8,214 nt of DNA from CAZNPW01 sp964575185 (lineage in GTDB: Bacteria > Pseudomonadota > Alphaproteobacteria > Rhodobacterales > Rhodobacteraceae): NCBI GenBank assembly GCA_964575185.1, contig CAZNPW010000092.1, positions 1 to 8,214 on the forward strand, given 5' to 3'. Below are positions 1 to 5,626 of the stretch, piece by piece. Position 1 is the stretch's first letter. Each line of letters begins with the position of its first letter. Under the pieces are notes generated by a model. The model saw only the letters and a list, made by a program, of their open reading frames with translations. It ran no database searches and was not told where the DNA came from. Made by a program: the position numbers and the translations under genes.

Positions 1-76
1 GGGGCAGTAGCTCAGTTGGGAGAGCGTATCGTTCGCAATGATAAGGTCAGGGGTTCGATCCCCCTCTGCTCCACCA
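1..76 (+). tRNA. tRNA-Ala (anticodon CGC)
   Basis: A complete cloverleaf can be folded by eye. The acceptor arms are 1-7 and 66-72, the D arm 10-25, the anticodon arm 27-43, the variable loop 44-48 and the T arm 49-65 with loop TTCGATC. A73 and the CCA end (74-76) are encoded. The anticodon loop 32-38 is TTCGCAA, giving anticodon CGC at 34-36, which reads the Ala codon GCG. The acceptor stem has a G3-T70 pair, the classical alanine identity element (established knowledge), which independently supports Ala. GCG is a very common Ala codon in this window, so a dedicated CGC tRNA fits the codon usage. The promoter lies outside the window. The next gene starts 13 bases downstream, so cotranscription is possible. 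Confidence 0.97.
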
Positions 77-89
77 CCCCCTGCCTGAG

Positions 90-977
90 ATGACATCGCG
101 GCTGGTGCTTGCGGTCTTTCTGGTCGCGCTGGGCGCGGCCTGGGGGCTGACGCAGCCCTTGTCGAAGATCGCGGTTTCGGCCGGGTATCCGGCCTTCGGG
201 CTGATCTTCTGGCAGCTCGTCATCTGCGCGGTGCTTCTGGGGGCGATCACGCTGGCGCGGGGGAAGGGCCTGCCGCTGACCGGGCCGGCGCTGCGGTTCT
301 ACGTGGTGATCGCGGTGATCGGGACGCTGGTGCCGAACTTCACCTTCTATACCGCCATTGCGCACCTGCCGTCGGGGATCATGTCGGTCGTGATCTCGGC
401 GGTGCCGATGATGGCCTTCCTGATGGGGCTGGCGCTGGGAACCGAGCGGACATCGCCCGGGCGGCTGGCGGGCCTCGGACTCGGCGCGGCCGGGGTGGCG
501 CTGATCGCGGCGCCGGGCGCGAGCCTTCCCGCAGGCGCGGGCCCGTGGCTCGCCGTGGCGCTGGTCGGGCCGCTGTTCTACGCGGCCGAGGCGACCTGGG
601 TGGCGCGGAACGGGACCGCGGGGCTCGATCCCGTGCAGGCGATGTTCGGGGCGTCGGTCGCGGGCGCGGTGCTGTGCCTGCCGCTGACGCTGGCGGCGGG
701 GCAGTTCATCGACCCCTTCGCCCGCGCGCCGGGCCGGCCCGAGGCCGCGTTCGCCGCGGCGTCGGTGCTGCATGGGCTGGCCTATGCGGGCTATGTCTGG
801 CTCGCCGCGCGGGCGGGCGGGACCTTTGCGGCGCAGTCGAGCTATCTGATCACCGCGATGGGCGTCATCTGGGCGATGCTGCTTCTGGGGGAACGGTTTT
901 CCCCTGCGGCATGGGTCGCGCTTGTGTTCGTTCTCGCGGGCGTGGCATTGGTGCAGCCGCGGCTGCGGCAGGGTTAG
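90..977 (+). CDS. DMT-superfamily (EamA-type) permease
   Basis: This 295-residue, very hydrophobic protein has about ten predicted membrane segments, the usual size and layout of the drug/metabolite transporter superfamily with two EamA repeats (about residues 5-140 and 150-290). Typical family features are the N-terminal segment with an A-W-G turn near residues 17-19, a second-half stretch S-S-Y-L-I-T around 250-255, and a final helix pair containing L-L-L-G-E-R (264-269) ending in V-Q-P-R. Members export or import small metabolites such as amino acids; the substrate cannot be read from sequence. The ATG at 90 sits directly before the first membrane helix and only 13 bases after the tRNA. 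No good Shine-Dalgarno is visible. The next permease starts 9 bases after the stop, suggesting an operon. Confidence 0.9.
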   Translation: MTSRLVLAVFLVALGAAWGLTQPLSKIAVSAGYPAFGLIFWQLVICAVLLGAITLARGKGLPLTGPALRFYVVIAVIGTLVPNFTFYTAIAHLPSGIMSVVISAVPMMAFLMGLALGTERTSPGRLAGLGLGAAGVALIAAPGASLPAGAGPWLAVALVGPLFYAAEATWVARNGTAGLDPVQAMFGASVAGAVLCLPLTLAAGQFIDPFARAPGRPEAAFAAASVLHGLAYAGYVWLAARAGGTFAAQSSYLITAMGVIWAMLLLGERFSPAAWVALVFVLAGVALVQPRLRQG

Positions 978-986
978 GGTTTCGCG

Positions 987-2801
987 ATGTTCGGACTGGC
1001 GATCGCCGCCGCGTGGCAGCCCTGGGTGGCCATGGGCATCCTGGCCGCGATGCTGGTGCTGTTCGTCCGCGAGGACTTTCCGGTCGAGGTGACGGCGATC
1101 GGCGGGGCGGCGCTGATGATGCTCTTGGGCATCCTGCCGCAGGACGACGCGGTGGGGGTGCTGGCCAACAACGCGCCCTGGACCATCGCGCTGATGTTCG
1201 TGATCGTGGCGGCGCTGGTCAGGACCGGCACGCTCGACTGGGTGACGCAGCTCGCCTCGCACCACGCGGGGCAGAAGCCGCGGCGGACGCTGGCGACGCT
1301 GGGGGTGGGGATCACCGGCCTGTCGGCCTTCGTCAACAACACGCCCGTCGTGGTGGTTTTCCTGCCGGTCTTCATGCGGCTGGCGGGCGAGCTGAAGATG
1401 GCGCCGTCGAAGCTCCTGATCCCCTTGTCCTACATGTCGGTGCTGGGGGGCGTCGTCACGCTGGTCGGCACCTCGACCAACCTCGTGGTCGACGGGGTGG
1501 CCCGGCAGGCGGGGCTGGAGCCGTTCTCGATCTTCGAGATGACGCCGGTGGGGCTGGCCTGCGCGGTGGTGGGGCTGCTGTATCTGGGGATCGCCGGGCC
1601 GCGCTTCCTGCCCGACCGGGTGTCGATGGCGGCGACGATGTCGGACCGCTCGAAGATGAAGTTCTTCACCGAGGTGGCGGTGCCCGAGGGCAGCCGGCTG
1701 ATCGGGCGCAAGGTCGACACGGTGGAGCTGTTCCGCCGCGGCGGCGCGCGGGTGATCGACGTGCTGCGGGGGGACGCGTCGCTGCGGCGGGGCGACATGG
1801 CGAACGTGGAACTGCAAGCGGGCGACCGCGTGGTGCTGCGCACGCCGATGGCCGAGGTGCTGACGCTGCAGGCCGACCGGGCCGTGCTGACGCCCGACGA
1901 GGCCCCCGCCGATGCCGAGGGGGAGGTCGACCGGCTGTCGTCGGTGGCGACGCGGACGGTCGAGGTGCTGATCACGCCGGGCTGCCGGATGATCGGGCGG
2001 CGGCTGGGCGAGATGCGCCTGCGGCGGCGCTACGGCGTCTATCCGCTGGCGATCCACCGGCGGAACCAGAACCTCGGGTCGGCGCTCGACGGGGTGGTGG
2101 TGGCGGTGGGCGACACGCTGCTTCTGGAGGGCGCGGCGGAGGACATCCGGCGGCTGGCGGCCGACATGGACCTGGTCGACGTGGTGCAGCCGTCGAGCCG
2201 GGCCTTCCGGCGGCACAAGGCCCCGATCGTGGTGGCCGTCCTGGCCTTCGTCGTGGGCGGGGCCGCGCTGAACTTCGGCGAGATCGAGATCCTGGCGTTC
2301 CTGGGCGTGGCCATCGTCCTCTTGACGCGCTGCATCGACGCGGACGAGGCGATTTCCACGATCGACGGGCGACTGCTGGCGATGCTGTTTGCGATGATCG
2401 CGGTCGGCAAGGGGCTTGAACGGTCGGGCGCGGTGGAGCTGATGGTCGGCGCGGCGGCACCGTACCTGGACGGGCTGCCGGCCTGGGCGCTGATCTTCTG
2501 CATCTATGCGCTGACCTCGTTCCTGACCGAGCTTCTGTCGAACAACGCGGTCGCGGTGGTGGTGACGCCGGTGGCCATCGGCCTGGCGCAGACGCTGGGG
2601 ATCGACCCGCGGCCGGTGCTGATCGCGGTGATGCTGGGCGCGTCCTTCGGGTTCGCGACGCCCATCGGGTATCAGTGCAACCTTCTGGTCTACGGCCCGG
2701 GGGGATACACGTTCGGGGATTTCCTGCGCTTCGGCACGCCGCTGAACGTGCTGATGGGGGTGGTGGCGGCGATCGTGATCCCGCTGTGGTGGGGGATGTA
2801 G
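987..2801 (+). CDS. SLC13/DASS-type permease with two RCK_C (TrkA-C) domains
   Basis: This 604-residue membrane protein has the layout of bacterial SLC13-family permeases (divalent anion:Na+ symporter relatives). An N-terminal membrane half (about 1-205) is followed by a soluble middle with two tandem RCK_C-like domains (about 226-298 and 325-400) and a C-terminal membrane half (about 410-602). Recognisable motifs are a first re-entrant hairpin N-N-T-P at 117-120, G-T-S-T-N at 161-165, the matching second hairpin S-N-N-A-V at 519-523 region, and a C-terminal P-I-G-Y-Q at 559-563 followed by G-P-G-G-Y (570-574). In this family the paired N-rich hairpins bind Na+ and an anion. Possible substrates include sulfate, other inorganic anions or dicarboxylates; the sequence does not decide. 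The RCK_C domains suggest control by a bound ligand (inference). The ATG at 987 follows the upstream stop by 9 bases, with a weak AGGG upstream. Confidence 0.9.
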   Translation: MFGLAIAAAWQPWVAMGILAAMLVLFVREDFPVEVTAIGGAALMMLLGILPQDDAVGVLANNAPWTIALMFVIVAALVRTGTLDWVTQLASHHAGQKPRRTLATLGVGITGLSAFVNNTPVVVVFLPVFMRLAGELKMAPSKLLIPLSYMSVLGGVVTLVGTSTNLVVDGVARQAGLEPFSIFEMTPVGLACAVVGLLYLGIAGPRFLPDRVSMAATMSDRSKMKFFTEVAVPEGSRLIGRKVDTVELFRRGGARVIDVLRGDASLRRGDMANVELQAGDRVVLRTPMAEVLTLQADRAVLTPDEAPADAEGEVDRLSSVATRTVEVLITPGCRMIGRRLGEMRLRRRYGVYPLAIHRRNQNLGSALDGVVVAVGDTLLLEGAAEDIRRLAADMDLVDVVQPSSRAFRRHKAPIVVAVLAFVVGGAALNFGEIEILAFLGVAIVLLTRCIDADEAISTIDGRLLAMLFAMIAVGKGLERSGAVELMVGAAAPYLDGLPAWALIFCIYALTSFLTELLSNNAVAVVVTPVAIGLAQTLGIDPRPVLIAVMLGASFGFATPIGYQCNLLVYGPGGYTFGDFLRFGTPLNVLMGVVAAIVIPLWWGM

Positions 2802-2805
2802 TCCC

Positions 2806-2833
2806 GTAGGATGGGCAATATTGCCCATCCTAC
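2806..2833. repeat. perfect 28-bp palindrome (REP-like or terminator-like)
   Basis: The left arm GTAGGATGGGCAAT (2806-2819) is the exact reverse complement of the right arm ATTGCCCATCCTAC (2820-2833), with no spacer. It starts 4 bases after the stop of the SLC13 permease. No T-run follows, so a classical Rho-independent terminator is not supported. The outer GTAGGATGGGC/GCCCATCCTAC arms resemble dispersed intergenic palindromes I recall from proteobacterial genomes, but I cannot verify copy number. In RNA it could form a 12-13 bp stem with a very short loop and protect the 3' end of the permease mRNA. As DNA it could be a dimeric-protein site. Confidence 0.75.
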
Positions 2834-2850
2834 CCGGGCCGCGCTATAGG
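2821..2850 (+). promoter_or_regulatory. candidate yebC promoter
   Basis: A -35-like TTGCCC (2821-2826) is separated by 18 bases from a -10-like TATAGG (2845-2850), about 30 bases before the yebC ATG. Both hexamers are partial matches to the sigma-70 consensus. The -35 would lie in the right arm of the palindrome, so anything bound there could affect this promoter. This is pattern matching only. Confidence 0.35.
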
Positions 2851-2880
2851 CCCCCGATCAACGGATACGGGGTGACGAGC

Positions 2881-3624
2881 ATGGCTGGCCACAGCAAGTG
2901 GGCGAACATCCAGCACCGCAAGGGCAAGCAGGACAAGGCGCGGTCCGCGGCCTTCTCGAAGCTGTCGAAGGAGATCACGGTCGCGGCCAAGATGGGGCTG
3001 CCCGATGCCGACATGAACCCGCGGTTGCGGCTGGCGATCAAGGCCGCGAAGGCGGCGTCGATGCCGAAGGACGTGATCGACCGGGCGATCCGGAAGAGCC
3101 AGATGGGGGATGCGGCGGATTACGTCGAGATCCGCTACGAGGGCTACGGGCCGAACGGGATCGCCATCATCGTCGAGGCGCTGACCGACAACGTGAACCG
3201 GACGGCGAGCAACGTGCGGAGCTACTTCACCAAGCACGGCGGCAACCTCGGCGCGCCGAACAGCGTCAGCTTCATGTTCGACCGGGTGGGAGAGATTTCC
3301 TATCCGCAGGCGGCGGGGAGCGCGGATGACGTGATGCTGGCGGCGCTGGAGGCCGGGGCGGAGGACGTGGAGACCGACGAGGACGGCCACTGGATCACCT
3401 GCGCGGCGGAGGATCTGTCGGCGGTCACGGATGCGCTGGAAGGCAGCCTGGGCGAGGCGCGGGAGGCCAGGCTGGTGTGGCGGCCGCAGACCCGGACCGA
3501 CGTGGGGCTGGAGGAGGCCGAGCGGCTGATGAAGCTGATCGACGTGCTGGAGGAGGATGACGACGTCCAGACCGTGACGGCGAACTTCGACATGACCGAC
3601 GAGGTCGCGGCGGCGCTGGCCTGA
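2881..3624 (+). CDS. yebC: YebC/PmpR-family protein (TACO1 homologue)
   Basis: The 247-residue protein matches the usual family length (about 240-250). It begins with the family hallmark M-A-G-H-S-K-W (1-7) followed by N-I-Q-H-R-K-G (9-15). Other conserved blocks are E-G-Y-G-P-N-G (87-93), the N-V-N-R-T motif (104-108), K-H-G-G-N-L-G (118-124), and an acidic segment near 223-229 before the C-terminal F-D-M. The family is widely annotated as a DNA-binding transcriptional regulator. Members and the mitochondrial homologue TACO1 are also linked to translation of stalling, proline-rich sequences (established knowledge); which role applies here is not decided by sequence. The reading frame is open further upstream, but the M-A-G-H-S-K-W start is diagnostic. 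A GGGGTG stretch near 2869-2873 may serve as a weak ribosome site. It is transcribed alone and converges on the hydrolase gene. Confidence 0.97.
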   Translation: MAGHSKWANIQHRKGKQDKARSAAFSKLSKEITVAAKMGLPDADMNPRLRLAIKAAKAASMPKDVIDRAIRKSQMGDAADYVEIRYEGYGPNGIAIIVEALTDNVNRTASNVRSYFTKHGGNLGAPNSVSFMFDRVGEISYPQAAGSADDVMLAALEAGAEDVETDEDGHWITCAAEDLSAVTDALEGSLGEAREARLVWRPQTRTDVGLEEAERLMKLIDVLEEDDDVQTVTANFDMTDEVAAALA

Positions 3625-3645
3625 GGCGTCGCGCTGGCGGCCCCT

Positions 3646-3679
3646 CCACCCCGGCCCTTCCCCGCGGGAGGGGGGGTGG
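3646..3679. terminator. GC-rich hairpin downstream of yebC
   Basis: An imperfect inverted repeat lies 22 bases after the yebC stop. CCACCCC (3646-3652) and CCCTTCCC (3655-3662) face GGGAGGGG (3666-3673) and GGGTGG (3674-3679), with small bulges and one G-T wobble. It sits between convergent genes where bidirectional termination is expected. Neither side has a T-run, so it may be a weak or Rho-assisted terminator, or simply low-complexity GC sequence. The rest of the 3625-3742 gap shows no gene. Confidence 0.35.
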
Positions 3680-3732
3680 TGCCCGGTGGGGCGGACACGA
3701 GGCCGCACGGGGGACGTGACCCGGCTGTCCGA

Positions 3733-3755
3733 GCGGGGGGTTTCACACCCCCCGC
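3733..3755. terminator. 8-bp-stem hairpin holding the hydrolase stop codon
   Basis: GCGGGGGG (3733-3740) and CCCCCCGC (3748-3755) are perfect reverse complements around a 7-base loop (3741-3747). The minus-strand hydrolase stop codon TGA (3745-3743) lies in this loop. The position at the end of the hydrolase message suggests a 3'-end or terminator structure, although no U-tract follows on the minus strand. Function is inferred from position and shape only. Confidence 0.5.
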
Positions 3756-4711
3756 ACCCCCCGTGGAGTATTTGAGCCGGAAAGAGAGTGGCGGTCAGGG
3801 GTGTCTGCGAAGAGCGCGGCGACCCGGGCGAGAAGGTCATTGCGGACCTCCGGGGTTTCCATCAGCACCTCGTGGCGCGCGCCGGGGTAGACCCTGGCCT
3901 GTGCGCCGGGCCAGCGGGCGGCGAGCGCGGCCATGGCGAAGCGGTCGGCGGTCCGCTCCATCCCGCCCCAGGCGACGAGGGCGGGGACGGCGGGCGGGGG
4001 CAGGGCGCGCAGGGCGGCGCATTCGGCCAGCGCGATCTCGAGCCAGTGCATCGTCGGGCCGCCGACCTGGAGTTCGGGATGCGTCAGCAGCTGGGCGCGC
4101 ATCAGGTCCCACTCCGCGCGGTCGCGGGTCAGGCGGTTGCCGGGGAAGGGCTTGCGCAGGCAATAGGGGGCGGCGCGGGTGGTGGGGGCGGGGGCGAGCA
4201 TCAGGCCGCGGCGGCGGTAGAGGGTGCGGAAGGCGCCCTGGAAGGGCCGCAGGTGCGGCGGGATGCGGATGCCCCACATCGGCGCGGAAAAGGCGGCGGC
4301 GGCGACGCGGAGGCCCTGGTGCAGCGCGCGCAGCGCAATGGCACCGCCCATCGAGTGCGACAGCAGGTAGAGGGGCCTGGGCAGGGGGGCGGTGTGGGCG
4401 AGGAGCGCCGCGAGGTCGCGCTGGTAGTCGGCCATCGCGCCGACATGGCCGAGGCGGCGGTCGGGGATCAGCCGGTCGGAGAAGCCCTGGCCGCGGAAGT
4501 CGACCGCCGCGGCGGTATAGCCCGCGGCGGTCAGGGCGCGCGCGGCGGGGGCGAACTTCTCACACCATTCGGTGCGTCCCTGCAGGATCAGGACGGTGCC
4601 GCGGCCGCCCCCGTCCCACGTCATGGCGCGCAGCCGCACCCCGTCGGAGGCGGTGATCCAGACCGCGCGCCCGCCCTCGGCCCAGGCCGACAGGACGGGC
4701 GCATCGGTCAA
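3743..4711 (-). CDS. alpha/beta hydrolase, monoacylglycerol lipase/lysophospholipase (PldB, serine aminopeptidase S33) type
   Basis: The 322-residue protein has an alpha/beta-hydrolase layout. After an N-terminal beta region, L-I-L-Q-G-R-T-E (41-48) takes the usual oxyanion-hole position, followed by D-F-R-G-Q-G-F-S-D (71-79). The nucleophile elbow is S-H-S-M-G-G with Ser120. Glu252 in G-G-M-E is the likely acid, at the place where many relatives have Asp, and His280 in G-A-R-H-E is the likely catalytic histidine. This pattern fits lysophospholipase/monoglyceride lipase-like S33 hydrolases; the exact substrate is unknown. No signal peptide is evident, so it is probably cytoplasmic. The start is a TTG (4711-4709) overlapping the stop of the SCP2 gene; no in-frame ATG lies before residue 30, which is already inside the fold. 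The last roughly 15 residues (S-L-S-G-S-N onward) look unstructured and are encoded by repeat-like DNA. Confidence 0.88.
   Translation of the reverse strand: MTDAPVLSAWAEGGRAVWITASDGVRLRAMTWDGGGRGTVLILQGRTEWCEKFAPAARALTAAGYTAAAVDFRGQGFSDRLIPDRRLGHVGAMADYQRDLAALLAHTAPLPRPLYLLSHSMGGAIALRALHQGLRVAAAAFSAPMWGIRIPPHLRPFQGAFRTLYRRRGLMLAPAPTTRAAPYCLRKPFPGNRLTRDRAEWDLMRAQLLTHPELQVGGPTMHWLEIALAECAALRALPPPAVPALVAWGGMERTADRFAMAALAARWPGAQARVYPGARHEVLMETPEVRNDLLARVAALFADTPDRHSLSGSNTPRGVRGV
3746..3763. repeat. 9-bp tandem duplication CACCCCCCG x2
   Basis: CACCCCCCG occurs at 3746-3754 and again directly at 3755-3763. Because the unit is 9 bp the duplication keeps frame. On the minus strand it encodes the repeated Arg-Gly-Val pair at the very C-terminus of the hydrolase. 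Either copy can pair with the G-run at 3735-3740, so alternative hairpins are possible. Confidence 0.8.
3763..3788. repeat. possible dispersed gene-end element
   Basis: The stretch starting GTGGAGTATTTGAG and ending GGAAAGAGAG is A/T-richer and less codon-like than the surrounding coding DNA. It looks like a short purine-rich motif that I recall seeing at gene ends in Rhodobacteraceae. This recollection is unverified. It lies inside the last codons of the hydrolase frame on the minus strand. Confidence 0.3.
4708..4711 (-). promoter_or_regulatory. TTGA stop/start overlap (translational coupling)
   Basis: On the minus strand the bases T-T-G-A hold the hydrolase TTG start (4711-4709) and the TGA stop of the SCP2-like gene (4710-4708). 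The hydrolase start lacks a visible purine-rich Shine-Dalgarno, so reinitiation by ribosomes finishing the SCP2 gene is the natural model. It is a TTG variant of the common ATGA overlap. Confidence 0.65.
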
Positions 4712-5001
4712 AGGCGGGTGCCGAGCTGCATGGCGAGGCCCATGTTGCCGTCGACCGACAGCTTGCCCGTCATGAAGGCCATGGTCGGGTTCATCCCGCC
4801 GTCGAGGATCGCCTCGAACACCTCGGCCGCGGCGGTGAGCGTGACGTCGGCGGGCTCGGCCGCGGACCCTGTGGCCACGCGCACCCCGTCGGGGCCGAGC
4901 ATGAGGCTGCCGTGGCCGGTGAAGACGAACCTGGCGGTGCCGTCGAAGGACGGGATCTTGCGGGCCAGCGCTTCGGCGGCCCGGGTCAGCAGGTCGGACA
5001 T
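4708..5001 (-). CDS. SCP2 sterol-binding domain protein
   Basis: This 97-residue protein consists of a single SCP2-like domain, typical of small bacterial members of about 95-130 residues. After an N-terminal helix (1-15) come F-V-F-T (25-28) and a glycine turn. The core A-D-V-T-L (51-55) leads into a helix with V-F-E-A-I-L (61-66) and D-G-G-M-N-P (67-72). The typical C-terminal block M-T-G-K-L-S-V-D-G-N (77-86) then ends in a helix. Family members bind lipids or fatty-acyl compounds in a hydrophobic pocket (established knowledge); the ligand here is unknown. The ATG at 5001 is preceded by a good AAGGAA at 5012-5007, which fixes the start. The frame stays open far upstream but only as antisense to other genes. 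It leads a two-gene unit with the downstream hydrolase, suggesting a lipid-related pairing (inference). Confidence 0.9.
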   Translation of the reverse strand: MSDLLTRAAEALARKIPSFDGTARFVFTGHGSLMLGPDGVRVATGSAAEPADVTLTAAAEVFEAILDGGMNPTMAFMTGKLSVDGNMGLAMQLGTRL

Positions 5002-5023
5002 GACGATTCCTTGATCGGTTGGG

Positions 5024-5047
5024 GCGGCGCTTTCATTCGTGCGCCGC
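5024..5047. promoter_or_regulatory. inverted repeat in the divergent intergenic region
   Basis: GCGGCGC (5024-5030) and GCGCCGC (5041-5047) are perfect 7-bp arms around the 10-base spacer TTTCATTCGT. It lies in the 63-bp gap between the divergent SCP2 and TPR genes, 22 bases from the SCP2 ATG and 17 bases from the TPR ATG. It could be an operator for a dimeric regulator or a 5'-UTR hairpin in either transcript. Promoters here are not clear. On the minus strand TTGAGG (5090-5085) and CATACC (5067-5062), 17 bases apart, are a weak candidate for the SCP2 gene. Confidence 0.45.
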
Positions 5048-5064
5048 GATGCTACCATGGCGGT

Positions 5065-5616
5065 ATGCGATGTCGCGCCCTGATCCTCAACTGTGTCGTG
5101 GCGTCGGCGATGGCGACCGCCGCGCCCGCCGGGGACGATCCGCAGATGCAGCCCCTCTACGACCGGCTCGCCGCCGCGCAGGACGCGGGCGAGGCCGACC
5201 GGATCGCGCGCGAGATCCAGATGAAGTGGGACAGTTCGGGCTCGGCCGCGATGGACCTGCTGCTGCAGCGCGGGCGCGACGCGATGACGGCGGAGGACTG
5301 GACCACGGCCATCGAGCACCTGACGGCGCTGACCGACCACGCGCCCGCCTTCGCCGAAGGCTGGAACGCCCGGGCGACGGCCTTCTACATGGCGGGCGAG
5401 TTCGGTCCCGCGGTCGACGACATCGCCCGCGCGCTGACCCTGAACCCGCACAGCTGGAGCGCGCTGTCGGGCCTCGGCGCGATCCTCGAAGGGATGGGCG
5501 ACACCGAAAGGGCGGTCGGCGCCTACCGTGCGGCGCTGGCGATCAATCCCTATCTGGACGGGCTGCAGGAGCACGTCGCCGCGCTCGAGGCCACGCTTCG
5601 GGGCCGGGAACTCTAA
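5065..5616 (+). CDS. secreted/periplasmic tetratricopeptide-repeat protein
   Basis: A 183-residue protein. Residues 1-22 form a short signal peptide: basic M-R-C-R start, hydrophobic core L-I-L-N-C-V-V-A, and an A-x-A-like region at 17-22. Cleavage near residue 20-22 would send it to the periplasm; the Cys10 context does not look like a lipobox. Three TPR units follow at about 65-98, 99-131 and 132-165, recognisable from the W/Y-x-x-x-A-G/A spacing and the L-x-x-N-P ends (L-N-P-H at 126-129; I-N-P-Y at 160-163). TPRs mediate protein contacts; the partner is unknown. The ATG at 5065 is chosen because the signal peptide begins there, although its Shine-Dalgarno is weak. The helicase gene follows after 10 bases, suggesting cotranscription without an obvious functional link, since one product is exported and the other is cytoplasmic. 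Confidence 0.85.
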   Translation: MRCRALILNCVVASAMATAAPAGDDPQMQPLYDRLAAAQDAGEADRIAREIQMKWDSSGSAAMDLLLQRGRDAMTAEDWTTAIEHLTALTDHAPAFAEGWNARATAFYMAGEFGPAVDDIARALTLNPHSWSALSGLGAILEGMGDTERAVGAYRAALAINPYLDGLQEHVAALEATLRGREL

Positions 5617-5626
5617 GGCCGCCGCA

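Noticed and set aside
1..76. tRNA as an integration site for a mobile element
   Set aside because: No integrase gene and no duplicate of the tRNA 3' end were seen in the window; the downstream genes look native in composition.
545..2419. Plus-strand 624-codon frame overlapping both permeases
   Set aside because: It is Gly/Arg/Ala-rich low-complexity sequence, out of frame with two well-recognised transporters; a GC-bias shadow.
12..2828. Very long minus-strand open frame (938 codons) opposite the two permeases
   Set aside because: Its translation is extremely rich in His, Arg, Gln and Pro with no recognisable domain, as expected opposite strongly GC3-biased genes. The plus-strand frames have clear membrane-protein families.
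2821..2880. Upstream extension of yebC by 20 codons
   Set aside because: The family consistently begins M-A-G-H-S-K-W. The extension would begin in the palindrome and cover the candidate promoter.
3625..3742. Small gene or sRNA in the convergent gap
   Set aside because: No frame with a start, ribosome site and plausible composition, and no promoter-like pair was seen; only GC-rich hairpins.
3676..5014. Plus-strand open frames opposite the hydrolase and SCP2 genes
   Set aside because: They are Arg/Gly-rich with no family features, while the minus strand shows the Ser120/His280 hydrolase motifs and the SCP2 block.
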